Shown here in pieces: positions 6,995 through 15,800 of a stretch of DNA of 31,085 nucleotides. Positions within the stretch are counted from its first letter, which is position 1, and every line of letters starts with the position of its first letter. The DNA is from Lachnoclostridium sp. UBA1241. GTDB lineage: Bacteria > Bacillota > Clostridia > Lachnospirales > Lachnospiraceae. Below the pieces are notes generated by a model that did not search any database, was not told the origin of the DNA, and saw only the letters and a list, made by a program, of their open reading frames with translations. A program made the translations under genes and the position numbers. The stretch is from assembly GCA_002308955.1 (NCBI GenBank), contig DBWJ01000005.1:1-31085 (forward strand). Reading direction: 5' to 3'.

Positions 6995-7978
6995 TTAGGC
7001 TTCCTTCTCCGCTACGTCGAACAAAGCCTTCACGTATGCGTCCGGATCAAACCGCTGCATGTCCGCGACGGACTCGCCGACACCGATGTACTTCACCGGT
7101 ATGCCGAGCTCCTTCTGGATGGCGATGGCGATTCCGCCTTTCGCGGTTCCGTCAAGCTTCGTGATGACGATACCGGTGATGTTACAGATTTCATTGAACT
7201 GCTTCGCCTGCGCGAGGGCGTTCTGTCCGGTGGTTCCATCGAGAACAACGAGGGTCTCGCGCTTTGCTTCGGGATACTCGCGGTCGATCACGCGGTTAAT
7301 CTTCCCGAGCTCGTCCATCAGATTCTTCTTATTGTGAAGACGTCCGGCCGTATCGCACAGAAGGACGTCAACCTTTCTTGCTTTGGCCGCCGAAACCGCG
7401 TCATACACAACGGCTGCGGGGTCTGCGCCCTCCTTCGCCGCAACGATCTCGCATCCGGCGCGGTGGGACCACTCCACAAGCTGCTCGGTAGCCGCTGCGC
7501 GAAATGTGTCGGCAGCCGCAAGGAGCACCTTCCGTCCCTCCTTCCGGAGCATTCCGGCGATCTTGCCGGTGGTCGTTGTCTTGCCGACGCCGTTTACGCC
7601 GACAACCAGAACGGCCGAGGGACCCTTCTCAAAATCATACGCGTCATCGGGAACCTCCATCTGCTCCCGGATGGATTCCATCAGAAGTGCACGGCACTCC
7701 TCGGGATCCTTGATGCGGTTTTCTTTTACCTTCTCGCGGAGACTCTCAAGAATCTCCCCGGTGGTGGCAACACCGATATCTGCCATGATCAGAATCTCTT
7801 CGAGCTCCTCGTAGAAATCCTCATCAATCTTCGCGGAGCCGTGGAAGATCGCGTTCAGTCCGCCGGCGATGCTGTTTCTTGTCTTGGCCATGCCCTCCCG
7901 GAGCCTTCTGAAGAAGCCTTTCTTCTCTTCCTTCGGTTCCTCAAGCATTTCCTGTTCTTCCGTGATGAATTCGTCCAT
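6995..7978 (-). CDS. ftsY: FtsY, signal recognition particle receptor
   Basis: 327-residue SRP receptor GTPase that docks the SRP-ribosome complex at the membrane. N-terminal acidic stretch (1-20, rich in Glu) then the NG domain: helices to about 115, G1 GVNGVGKTT at 127-135, AADTFRAAA, DTAGRLHNKKNLMDELGKI, and TKLDGTAKGG near the C-terminus, ending in the GVGESVADMQRFD element. I chose ATG 7978 (MDEFITEEQE) because GGAGT lies nine bases before it; the reading frame opens further upstream to 8023, but that start has no usable ribosome binding site and would read through a perfect palindrome. It is the last gene of the plsX-rnc-smc cluster. ffh, often next to ftsY in Firmicutes, is not present. 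Confidence 0.96.
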   Translation of the reverse strand: MDEFITEEQEMLEEPKEEKKGFFRRLREGMAKTRNSIAGGLNAIFHGSAKIDEDFYEELEEILIMADIGVATTGEILESLREKVKENRIKDPEECRALLMESIREQMEVPDDAYDFEKGPSAVLVVGVNGVGKTTTTGKIAGMLRKEGRKVLLAAADTFRAAATEQLVEWSHRAGCEIVAAKEGADPAAVVYDAVSAAKARKVDVLLCDTAGRLHNKKNLMDELGKINRVIDREYPEAKRETLVVLDGTTGQNALAQAKQFNEICNITGIVITKLDGTAKGGIAIAIQKELGIPVKYIGVGESVADMQRFDPDAYVKALFDVAEKEA

Positions 7979-7996
7979 CGAATGTACTCCAAATCC

Positions 7997-8020
7997 CGGC
8001 AAATGCCATGGCATTTGCCG
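7997..8020. repeat. Perfect 24-bp palindrome between smc and ftsY
   Basis: Two perfectly complementary 12-base halves, CGGCAAATGCCA and TGGCATTTGCCG, lie between the smc stop codon and the ftsY start. In RNA this gives a 10-bp stem with a CATG loop. No T-run follows on the minus strand, so it is not a standard terminator. It may be an mRNA processing or stability hairpin, or a protein site. Confidence 0.8.
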
Positions 8021-8035
8021 CATATCCTATATCAG

Positions 8036-11000
8036 TTACTGGTCCAGCTGGTTCTCGATCAGGTTGACGGATACCAGCGTGGATACGCCCTTCTCCTGCA
8101 TCGTAATGCCGTAGAGCGCGTCGGCTGCTGCCATCGTACCGCGGCGGTGCGTGATGACGATGAACTGCGTTTCCTTCGTAAGCTTGTGCAGATACTTCGC
8201 AAAGCGCGTTACGTTACCGTCGTCGAGGGCTGCCTCGATCTCGTCGAGCAGGCAGAACGGTGACGGCTTCAGATCGAGAATCGCGAACAGAAGCGAGATT
8301 GCGGTCAGTGCCTTCTCACCGCCGGATAATTGCATCATATTCTGCAACTTCTTGCCCGGGGGCTGGGCGATTACCGAAATGTCCGCCTCGAGAACGTCCG
8401 TGTCCTCTTCGAGCTTTAGGGTACCCTTTCCGCCGCCGAACAGCTCGCGGAATACCTTGTCGAAGCGCTCCTGCACCTTGCCGAAGGTGTCATTGAACTG
8501 CTTGCGCATCTCCTGATCGAGAGTCGTAATGATCTCCGTCAGGGACTGCTCCGCGTTCACGATGTCGTCCCGCTGCGCGGTCAGGAAATCGTAACGCTCC
8601 TTCGTCTCGCGGTAATCCTCGATGGCATTAACGTTAACGTCACCGAGTGCGCGGATTTTGTTCTTCATCTCATATACGGCCTTGCGGTTGAGCGTCGGAT
8701 TGTCGATTGCGGGATCTCTTAACTTCTCCGCTTCGGAGTAGGTCAGCTCGTACTCATCCCACATATATTTCGTCTGATATTCAATCTGCTCGGCCATCTT
8801 CTCCTGCTGGTTCTGCAGGCGGAACAGTTCCTTATCGAGACGAGACAGGTTATCCGACAGCGACTCGCGCCGGTCAAAAAATCCCTTATTCTGTTTTGTG
8901 ATTTCCTCCGCAGAGGACTGCTTCTTCGTAATCAGCGTTTCGAGTTCCGTCAGAGCATCCCTGAGTTCGGTCTGCTCCGTTTCGATCCGGAGTACATCCT
9001 GCTCCTTCTTCGAAATCTCCTCGCGAACCTCCTCCGCCTTCGCGGCAAGCTCTTCCTTCTCCGCGCCGAGTTCCTTCAGTTCGCCGGCGATTCGGTCGGC
9101 GTTATCCTTCTGGTAGGCGATGTTCTGCTGCAGTCCCGAATACTCGGACAGAACGCGCATGGCTTCGGCGCTCGCGTCGTCCTCCTTAAGACGGGTGGAT
9201 TCCATCTCCGCGTGAATCTCTTCGGCGCGCTTTTTCTTTGCTTCGCTCGCTTCGGTATTCACGAGAATCTTCTCGTTGACCGCGTCGATTGCCTGCTTTG
9301 CTGCGGCAGCTTCCGCTTCGGCTGCAGCCATCTCCTTCGACAGTTCCTCGTTCTTTCCGAGGATGTCGCCGTTCTGCTCGCGGATATGGTTCAGATTCAG
9401 CTTGGCCGTATTCTGCAGTACGTAGTATTCCTGAAGAACTTTTCTTGACTCTTCATATGCGGCGCGGGCTTCCTCACGCTCTGCGCGAAGCTTCGCAAGT
9501 GCAGTCTCCGCTTCCTTTAAAAGCTCCTTTTCGGAAGCAAGTGTCTGCTCCAGTTCCTCGGCCTCCCTGCGCTTACCGAGCAGGTTTGAATTATTCCGAA
9601 ACGATCCGCCCGAGATGGCGCCGCCCGGCTGGAACAGTTCTCCCTCCTTCGTCACGATCCGGATGGAGTACTGGTTTTTCTTTTCAATTGCAATCGCGTG
9701 GTCGATGGTGTCCACAACAAGGAAACGTCCTAACAGATACCTAACGGCCTCGCGGTACTTCTCCTCGGTCTTGACGAGGTCGGAAGCGATTCCGATTACG
9801 CCCTTCTCGCGGAAAATGCCATCGCCAAACTCGTCCTTCTTCGCACGGATTTCAGAAAGCGGAAGGAACGTCGCGCGTCCCAAACGGTTTGCCTTCAGGT
9901 AGGCGATCATGTCCTTGGCCGTTTCCTCGTTATCGGTCAGAATGTTCTGAATGTTTCCGCCGAGAGCGGTTTCGATTGCGGTTTCGTAGGAAGGATCCAC
10001 CTCGATGACATCCGCGACAACGCCGAGTACACCGGGCTTCTGCTTCTTCTGCTCCATGACCTTCCGTACGGCGTTCCCGTACCCGTCATAGTGCTCCACG
10101 AGATCCTTCAATGTCTCCATATGGGAGGTCTTCTGGATGACGCGCTCCTGACGTCTTTCATAGACACTCTTCTGCTCGCCGATTGCCTCGGTCAGGGAGC
10201 GGATCTTCTCCTCCTGGCTCTTCGTAAGATCCGACTGGGAGATGACCTTGTCACAGGCATCCTTCAGTTCCTTCTCGGCGGCGGCAACCTGCGCAGCGGC
10301 GGCATCCGCTTCGCTTTTAAGCGTGAGCAGGCGGCTGCTTGTCTCCGCCTTCCGCACGTTCTGCTGCGTCAGTATCGTATTGTAGCGCTCCAGTTCGGTC
10401 TGCAGCGTCGTATTCTCATTCAACAGGGCGACATGCGCCTCATTGCATTCCTTCTCTTCGGCAAGCATCGCGTCGATGCCGGCCTTCATCTCCCCGAGAA
10501 GCGCTTCCGCTTTCTGCTGGGCAAGGAGCAGCTCCGAGAGCTGTTTGTTCTGGGCTTCGAGATTGGCCTCGTACTCCGAAAGTGCCTTCTTACGGTCGGC
10601 AATCTGCGCCGAAAGACGGTCCGAGCGCTCGGCAAACTGACCGGAGGACGCTTTAAGTCCGCCGATCTGCTCCAGTAAAAGATTCCGCGAGCCGTCCGCT
10701 TTCTCGGCCGCGAGCTTCTTCTCGTTATACTGTTCTCTTGCTTCCTGGAGATTTTCCTGATGCTGCTCGAGTTCGGTCAGAAGCCGGTCATACTCTTCCT
10801 TGGCAGCCTCAAACTGCGTCTTCGTGCTCTCGTAATCCGCGGAAACGATGGCAATCTTCTCATCGAGATCCTGCTTGACCGTCGCATTCTTCTCATACTC
10901 AAGAAGGAACTGGTTGACTTCCATCTTCTTCAGTTCTTCCTTGTATCCGAGGAATATGCGGGCCTTTTCGTTCTGCTTTTCGAGGGGTCCGAGACGCGTC

Positions 11001-11596
11001 TCGATTTCCTGAATAATATCCGTAACGCGGGCCAGATTCTGGCGCTCCGCTTCAAGGTTCTTCTCCGTCGAAGCCTTACGCTTCTTAACTTTCGTGATAC
11101 CGGCGGCCTCGTCGAAAATCTCACGGCGTTCCTCCGGCTTACCGGACAGAATCTTGTCGATCTGTCCCTGTCCGATCAGGGAATAGCCTTCCTTACCGAT
11201 ACCGGTGTCGTAGAACAGTTCCTGCACGTCACGAAGACGGCATTCCGCGCCGTTAATCAGATACTCGCTCTCGCCCGAGCGGTACACGCGGCGTCCTACA
11301 ACGACTTCGTCGTAGTCAATCGGGAGCCAGTGGTCGGTGTTGTCAAGCGTCAGCGCAACGTAAGCGAAGCCGAGGGGTTTCCTCGTTTCGGTTCCGGCAA
11401 ATATGACGTCCTGCATGCTGCTTCCGCGAAGCTGCTTTGCGCTCTGCTCGCCGAGTACCCATCTTACCGCGTCGGCAACGTTACTCTTACCGCTTCCGTT
11501 CGGACCGACAATGCCGGTGATTCCGGGTTTGAAGGTGAAGACAATCTTGTTGGCAAATGCCTTAAAGCCGTGCACCTCAATGCTTTTCAGATACAT
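8036..11596 (-). CDS. smc: SMC, chromosome condensation and segregation ATPase
   Basis: 1186-residue SMC protein, the usual length. Walker A GPNGSGKSN is at 31-39, the QLRG/QDVIFAGTE region follows, two long coiled coils (about 165-500 and 680-1020) flank a hinge at about 510-675 (GVLGVVADVIEV..., ending near the glycine-rich GGAISGGSF), and the C-terminal head has the ABC signature LSGGEKALTA and Walker B FCLLDEIEAALDD. It works with ScpA and ScpB in chromosome organisation. The ATG follows GAAAGGAG. Its first 20 bases overlap the end of rnc, so translation is probably coupled. rnc-smc-ftsY is a classic Firmicute order. Confidence 0.98.
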   Translation of the reverse strand: MYLKSIEVHGFKAFANKIVFTFKPGITGIVGPNGSGKSNVADAVRWVLGEQSAKQLRGSSMQDVIFAGTETRKPLGFAYVALTLDNTDHWLPIDYDEVVVGRRVYRSGESEYLINGAECRLRDVQELFYDTGIGKEGYSLIGQGQIDKILSGKPEERREIFDEAAGITKVKKRKASTEKNLEAERQNLARVTDIIQEIETRLGPLEKQNEKARIFLGYKEELKKMEVNQFLLEYEKNATVKQDLDEKIAIVSADYESTKTQFEAAKEEYDRLLTELEQHQENLQEAREQYNEKKLAAEKADGSRNLLLEQIGGLKASSGQFAERSDRLSAQIADRKKALSEYEANLEAQNKQLSELLLAQQKAEALLGEMKAGIDAMLAEEKECNEAHVALLNENTTLQTELERYNTILTQQNVRKAETSSRLLTLKSEADAAAAQVAAAEKELKDACDKVISQSDLTKSQEEKIRSLTEAIGEQKSVYERRQERVIQKTSHMETLKDLVEHYDGYGNAVRKVMEQKKQKPGVLGVVADVIEVDPSYETAIETALGGNIQNILTDNEETAKDMIAYLKANRLGRATFLPLSEIRAKKDEFGDGIFREKGVIGIASDLVKTEEKYREAVRYLLGRFLVVDTIDHAIAIEKKNQYSIRIVTKEGELFQPGGAISGGSFRNNSNLLGKRREAEELEQTLASEKELLKEAETALAKLRAEREEARAAYEESRKVLQEYYVLQNTAKLNLNHIREQNGDILGKNEELSKEMAAAEAEAAAAKQAIDAVNEKILVNTEASEAKKKRAEEIHAEMESTRLKEDDASAEAMRVLSEYSGLQQNIAYQKDNADRIAGELKELGAEKEELAAKAEEVREEISKKEQDVLRIETEQTELRDALTELETLITKKQSSAEEITKQNKGFFDRRESLSDNLSRLDKELFRLQNQQEKMAEQIEYQTKYMWDEYELTYSEAEKLRDPAIDNPTLNRKAVYEMKNKIRALGDVNVNAIEDYRETKERYDFLTAQRDDIVNAEQSLTEIITTLDQEMRKQFNDTFGKVQERFDKVFRELFGGGKGTLKLEEDTDVLEADISVIAQPPGKKLQNMMQLSGGEKALTAISLLFAILDLKPSPFCLLDEIEAALDDGNVTRFAKYLHKLTKETQFIVITHRRGTMAAADALYGITMQEKGVSTLVSVNLIENQLDQ

Positions 11597-12290
11597 TGTT
11601 GCCGCTCCTTTCGGTTAATATGCGGATTGCCTTTCTCGCCGCCTCCTGCTCGGCGCCCTTCTTCGAAGTGCCCGATCCGACGGCAAATTTCTTCCCGGCT
11701 ATGCGAAGCTCCACCGTGAATGTCTTCATGTGGGCCGGCCCTTCTTCTCCGATCAGAATGTATTCCGGCATACAGCGGAATTCGTTCTGCGTAATCTCCT
11801 GAAGATAAGTCTTGCTGTCCTTGAAAAGTCTTGCGTCATCAAGCTTCGCAAGCGCCATGTTACGGACAAACTTCCCTGCCTCCTGAAGGCCGCCGTCCAG
11901 ATATATGGCGCCGATCACCGCCTCGAACGCATCCGAAAGGATGGAGTCGCGGTTCCGTCCGCCGGTCATATCCTCGCCGCGTCCTAAACGCAGGTATTCT
12001 CCGAGCCCGATATCCCTTGCGCAGTAAGCGAGGGACGGCTCGCACACAAGACTTGCGCGGAGCTTGCTCATGCTGCCCTCCGGCATGTCGCTGTGGGTCT
12101 CGAAAATGAATTCACTCGTCACAAGTTCCAGCACGGCATCGCCCAGAAACTCGAGCCGCTCATTGAAACCGATTTCGCCTTTGCGGCGACTGAATTCATT
12201 CGCATAGGAGCTGTGCGTCAGCGCGGTCTCAAGAAGCTCGCGATTACGGAACGCATAGCCCGTTTTTTCTTCTAATTTCGTCAAATCCAT
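11577..12290 (-). CDS. rnc: Ribonuclease III
   Basis: 237-residue double-stranded RNA endonuclease that processes rRNA precursors and structured mRNAs. The catalytic signature ERLEFLGDAVL is at 44-54 and the second acidic motif, SDAFEAVIGAIYLDGG, at about 116-131 supplies the remaining metal ligands. A double-stranded RNA-binding domain fills about 158-230 (TYLQEITQNEF ... GSGTSKKGAEQEAARKAI). The ATG follows GAGGTGATCCT. The 3' end overlaps smc by 20 bases. A 6-bp GC hairpin lies in its short leader (12307-12327). Confidence 0.97.
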   Translation of the reverse strand: MDLTKLEEKTGYAFRNRELLETALTHSSYANEFSRRKGEIGFNERLEFLGDAVLELVTSEFIFETHSDMPEGSMSKLRASLVCEPSLAYCARDIGLGEYLRLGRGEDMTGGRNRDSILSDAFEAVIGAIYLDGGLQEAGKFVRNMALAKLDDARLFKDSKTYLQEITQNEFRCMPEYILIGEEGPAHMKTFTVELRIAGKKFAVGSGTSKKGAEQEAARKAIRILTERSGNNVSEKH

Positions 12291-12339
12291 AGGATCACCT
12301 CAACTCCCGCCCCGAATGCCCGGGCGGTTAATTCACCGG

Positions 12340-12579
12340 TTACGAAAGACCTAAAAGATCCGAAACCCGGTTATAAAGCGCGCCGACCGTCTGCGGCGTA
12401 TATCCGCTCATTATGTCACTCACCTCAACGGAGAAGACATCCTCAATCTCCGTAATGATCCGGTACACGTCCAAAGAATCCGCGCCGAGATCATCAAAGA
12501 AAGAGGAATCCATATGTACGTCATCCGGACGGATCTGCAAAATCTCCGCCACGATTCCGCGAATCTTATCCCATTCCAT
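12340..12579 (-). CDS. acpP: Acyl carrier protein
   Basis: 79-residue acyl carrier protein. The phosphopantetheine serine is S35 in the motif GADSLDVY (32-39); the protein is acidic and about the usual 75-80 residues. It carries growing acyl chains for fatty acid and phospholipid synthesis. It starts three bases after plsX, with an AGGAGG site inside the end of plsX, and lies before rnc, a common Firmicute order (plsX-acpP-rnc). The residue after the motif (VYRII rather than VELVM) differs from the commonest ACP sequence, but all core features are present. Confidence 0.95.
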   Translation of the reverse strand: MEWDKIRGIVAEILQIRPDDVHMDSSFFDDLGADSLDVYRIITEIEDVFSVEVSDIMSGYTPQTVGALYNRVSDLLGLS

Positions 12580-12582
12580 CGG

Positions 12583-13593
12583 TTACTCCTCCTTACCGAA
12601 CTCTGCGCGAAGGATATCCGAAATGTGCTCATCGATAAATGTGATGCACTGAAGCAAAGAGTTCCGGATCTCCACTGCCTTCGCGCTGCCGTGGGTTTTC
12701 ACGACAAGACCGTTCAGGCCGAGCATCGGAGCACCGCCGTGTTCGGACGTGTCAAAAGCGCTTAATGTCTTCTTCAAAGCAGGCTTTGCAAGCGCGCCGC
12801 CGATCTTTCCGCGGACGGAACTCATCATGCCCTCTTTAATCTTCTTTACAAGCGTCTTAGCGAGGCCTTCGATCAGCTTTAAGATAACATTGCCGACAAA
12901 TGCTTCGCATACGATGACATCGGCCGCGCCTGCGGGGATGTCCCGCGCTTCTACGCTTCCGATGAAATTGATATCCTTCCGTTCCTTAAGAAGCGGGAAG
13001 GTATCCTTTACAAGCTGGTTGCCCTTCTCTTCCTCAACGCCAATATTCACAAGTCCGACGGTAGGATTCTTGATGCCGACGACACGCTCCATGTAGATGG
13101 AACCCATCTTCGCGAACTGCACAAGCTGGGACGGCTTCGCGTCCACGTTGGCACCGCAGTCGATCAGAAGGGACACGCCCTTCTCGGTGGGGATCAACGG
13201 AGCAAGAGGCGTTCTCTCAACGCCGCGGATCCGCTTGATGTAGATAACGCTTCCCACGAGAATCGCACCGGTGCTTCCGGCCGAAACGAAGGCGTCGGCT
13301 TCTCCCTTATGTACAAGCTGCATCGCCACAACCAGGGACGAATCGCGCTTGGTCCGTACTGCGTAAACCGGAGGTTCGTTAAAGCCGATTTCCTCGGTGG
13401 CATTTACCACGGTAAGACGGTCCTTCGGATATTCCTGCCCTTCGAGCTCTTTGTTGATCGCCTCCTCGCGTCCCACGAGTAAAACCGCGAGCTTTTCGTT
13501 CTCGCGAAGTGCCCATAAAGCGCCCTTTACAATCTCACCCGGAGCATTGTCTCCGCCCATCGCGTCCAGTGCAACGCGCACCATATCTGCCAT
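12583..13593 (-). CDS. plsX: Phosphate acyltransferase PlsX
   Basis: 336-residue PlsX, which makes acyl-phosphate from acyl-ACP for PlsY in the first step of phospholipid synthesis. The N-terminal signature VALDAMGGDNAP is at about 7-18, followed by the family's VSAGSTGA segment, DCGANVDAKPSQLVQFA, and GNVILKLIEG. Length is standard. The ATG at 13593 follows GGGGAGG; a second ATG three codons later is less well placed. It opens the plsX-acpP-rnc-smc-ftsY group just after a terminator. The genes for ribosomal protein L32 (rpmF) and a DUF177 protein, which often precede plsX in Firmicutes, are not here. I see only a weak -10-like TAATAT before it and no clear -35. Confidence 0.97.
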   Translation of the reverse strand: MADMVRVALDAMGGDNAPGEIVKGALWALRENEKLAVLLVGREEAINKELEGQEYPKDRLTVVNATEEIGFNEPPVYAVRTKRDSSLVVAMQLVHKGEADAFVSAGSTGAILVGSVIYIKRIRGVERTPLAPLIPTEKGVSLLIDCGANVDAKPSQLVQFAKMGSIYMERVVGIKNPTVGLVNIGVEEEKGNQLVKDTFPLLKERKDINFIGSVEARDIPAGAADVIVCEAFVGNVILKLIEGLAKTLVKKIKEGMMSSVRGKIGGALAKPALKKTLSAFDTSEHGGAPMLGLNGLVVKTHGSAKAVEIRNSLLQCITFIDEHISDILRAEFGKEE

Positions 13594-13622
13594 AACAGCC
13601 TCCCCGAAATATTATGTCATCT

Positions 13623-13660
13623 AAGAAGAAAAGGGCACAACGGGAAAATCCCATTGTGCC
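13623..13660 (-). terminator. Rho-independent terminator of the ispH-rpsA transcript
   Basis: On the minus strand a 12-bp stem pairs GGCACAATGGGA with TCCCGTTGTGCC (one G-U wobble, perfect otherwise) and is followed by CTTTTCTTCTT. It separates the long upstream operon from plsX; the wobble again indicates the minus strand is the transcribed one. Confidence 0.88.
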
Positions 13661-13736
13661 GCCTGTTCCCATTTATGAATCCGAATTATTCGGCATCCGC
13701 GGGTGCGGTCGTTGCCGTCTCTTCGTTTGTTACTTT

Positions 13737-15722
13737 CTATGCCGGAGCTTCCTCTACGGGAGCTGCCTCTGCGGGAGCCTCTTCGGTCGTAGCAACGGTT
13801 TCCTCTTCCGGCTCCGCCTCAAGAGCACGCATGCTGATGCTGATCTTCTGGTCGTCCGGACGAACATCCAGAATCGTTGCCTCAATCTCCTGACCGATCT
13901 TCAGAACATCGCTGGGCTTCTCAACGCGCTTTCTGGAGATTTGGGAAACATGAAGCAAAGCATCAACGCCCGGATAAATCTCTACGAATGCGCCGAAATC
14001 CGTCATACGTGCAACCTTACCGGTTACGATCGTGCCGGGAGCGAAACGCTCTTCTGCGTTAGCCCACGGATTCTCATCGGCAAACTTCGCGCTGAGCGCG
14101 ATCTTGTCGTTCTTGATATCCTTAACGTATACACGAACCGTATCGCCGGTCTTGTAATGCTTCTTCGGGTTGCCTACACGGCCCCAGGACATCTCGGAGA
14201 TGTGAAGCAGTCCGTCGATTCCGCCGATATCAACGAAAGCGCCGAAATCGGTAACGTTCTTAACAACACCCTCGATGACATCGCCGGGCTGGATGCGGGA
14301 GAGAGCCTCTTCCATAGCGGCTTTCTTCTGCTCCGTAAGAAGCACGCGGCGGTTACCGATGATGGAACGCTTCTTCGGGTCATAGTCGGTGATCAGGAAG
14401 GAAATCTCCTGGCCCTGATACTTCGTAAGATCCTTCTCAAAGGTATCCGAAACAAGGCTTGCGGGGATGAATACGCGGCACTCGTCAACGAGCGCGGTGA
14501 TTCCGCCCTTAACAACCTCGGAAACCTTCGCGGTAACTACGGTTTTATTCTCAAATGCATCCTGAAGAATCTGGCTGGTGCGGTCTGCGGCAAGTCTCTT
14601 GCGGCTCAGCAGAACCTGTCCCTCTCCGTCATTTACTTTCAGGATCTTAACAGCGATCTTGTCGCCTTCCTTCACAACTTCGCGGAGGTCTGCTATGGGC
14701 TGACTGGAGTATTCACTCTTCGACAGAATGCCGTCCGCTTTGTAACCGATGCTAAGGGCGATTTCGTCTTCCTTAACACGGATAACCGTGCCTTCCACTA
14801 CCTCTCCGTTATGAATTGTCTTAAAAGTCTCGTCTAACATCTGTTCAAAATTCTCTTCAGCCATTCGATTTTGAACCTCCTCAATGATATTTTTGGGGGT
14901 AGATGCTCCTGCTGTAATACCGACGCAACGAAAAGATGGAAAAGCTCTGTAACCCAAATCATCAACCGACTGCACATAAAAGGTGTTCGGGCACTCCTGC
15001 CGGCAGATTTCGTAGAGTTTCCGCGTATTGGAACTGCTTTCGCTCCCGATTACCACCATGGCGTCGCACTCACCGGCCAGCCTTTTTGCCTCAGTCTGTC
15101 TCTCCTCCGTGGCATTGCAGATAGTATTTACCACACTATCGTTTCTATCATACCCTAAACTTGCGAAAAATGCAATAATTGATTTGAATTTGTTAAAATG
15201 GAACGTTGTTTGCGAAACGACACAGATTTCTTTCGGAAGCCCATCCGCGATCCGTTCCGCTTCTTCGACGGAACCGATGACAATCGCAGGACTTACGCAC
15301 CATCCGACAATGCCCTGCACCTCGGGATGCGCGGCGTCTCCGCAGATGATCATCTGCTTGCCCGCTTTACTCTCCTGTTCCGCGATTTTATGAATTTTCT
15401 TAACAAAGGGGCAGGTCGCGTCGGCGATCTTTACTCTTCCGCCGGTTTCCTCCTCCCGTCGCTTCATATGATCATGAACGGCGCGGGATACGCCGTGGGA
15501 ACGGATTACGATGGTGCCCTCCGTAACCGAATCAATTTCCGACTCGTCCTGAAGAATCCGCACGCCGCGGTTTTCAAGGTCCTTTACGACCGCTTCGTTA
15601 TGAATGATCGGGCCGAAGGTATAGACCGGAAGACAGTCCCCTTTTGTAAGACCGATTACCGTATTGACGGCACGCTCCACACCGAAGCAGAATCCTGCGG
15701 TTTTTGCGAGACGAACTTCCAC
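13737..15722 (-). CDS. ispH: IspH - ribosomal protein S1 fusion (4-hydroxy-3-methylbut-2-enyl diphosphate reductase / S1)
   Basis: 661-residue bifunctional protein. Residues 1-285 are IspH, the [4Fe-4S] enzyme for the last step of the MEP isoprenoid pathway; cluster cysteines are C12 (TAGFCFGV), C104 (DATCPFV) and C202 ([11 protein letters not shown]), with histidines in PIIHNEAV and GDAAHPEV. Residues about 303-633 hold four S1 RNA-binding repeats, the third and fourth being the most typical ([21 protein letters not shown] and [21 protein letters not shown]). An acidic Ala/Glu tail follows. This fusion is known in Clostridia. I chose GTG 15722 because AAAGGAG lies eight bases upstream; GTG 15731 would abut that site. 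After the TAG stop the same frame continues with 16 similar tail codons before TAA. Confidence 0.95.
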   Translation of the reverse strand: MEVRLAKTAGFCFGVERAVNTVIGLTKGDCLPVYTFGPIIHNEAVVKDLENRGVRILQDESEIDSVTEGTIVIRSHGVSRAVHDHMKRREEETGGRVKIADATCPFVKKIHKIAEQESKAGKQMIICGDAAHPEVQGIVGWCVSPAIVIGSVEEAERIADGLPKEICVVSQTTFHFNKFKSIIAFFASLGYDRNDSVVNTICNATEERQTEAKRLAGECDAMVVIGSESSSNTRKLYEICRQECPNTFYVQSVDDLGYRAFPSFRCVGITAGASTPKNIIEEVQNRMAEENFEQMLDETFKTIHNGEVVEGTVIRVKEDEIALSIGYKADGILSKSEYSSQPIADLREVVKEGDKIAVKILKVNDGEGQVLLSRKRLAADRTSQILQDAFENKTVVTAKVSEVVKGGITALVDECRVFIPASLVSDTFEKDLTKYQGQEISFLITDYDPKKRSIIGNRRVLLTEQKKAAMEEALSRIQPGDVIEGVVKNVTDFGAFVDIGGIDGLLHISEMSWGRVGNPKKHYKTGDTVRVYVKDIKNDKIALSAKFADENPWANAEERFAPGTIVTGKVARMTDFGAFVEIYPGVDALLHVSQISRKRVEKPSDVLKIGQEIEATILDVRPDDQKISISMRALEAEPEEETVATTEEAPAEAAPVEEAPA

Positions 15723-15800
15723 CGGCTGCACTCCTTTCCGATCACTTACTCCCCGGGTCTGCTGCTTTCCGGGATTACTCTCCGGGTTCTCTTTCCAAAC

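Noticed and set aside
7334..8263. Long plus-strand frames opposite real genes (also 13614-14837, 15198-16238, 22719-23621)
   Set aside because: They are antisense to well-recognised genes, lack ribosome binding sites and have compositions expected of shadow frames.
12307..12327. CCGCCC/GGGCGG hairpin in the rnc leader as an RNase III autoregulatory site
   Set aside because: The stem is only 6 bp, too short for a typical RNase III target, and may be chance in a GC-rich gap.
13681..13693. Palindrome CCGAATTATTCGG after the ispH-rpsA gene
   Set aside because: Short, with a single-base centre that cannot form a hairpin loop; it overlaps the decayed tail codons and the TAA, so chance is likely.
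13594..13736. Possible rpmF (ribosomal protein L32) before plsX
   Set aside because: Only 143 bases are available and they hold the terminator and the run-on tail of the previous gene; no L32 zinc-ribbon sequence is seen.
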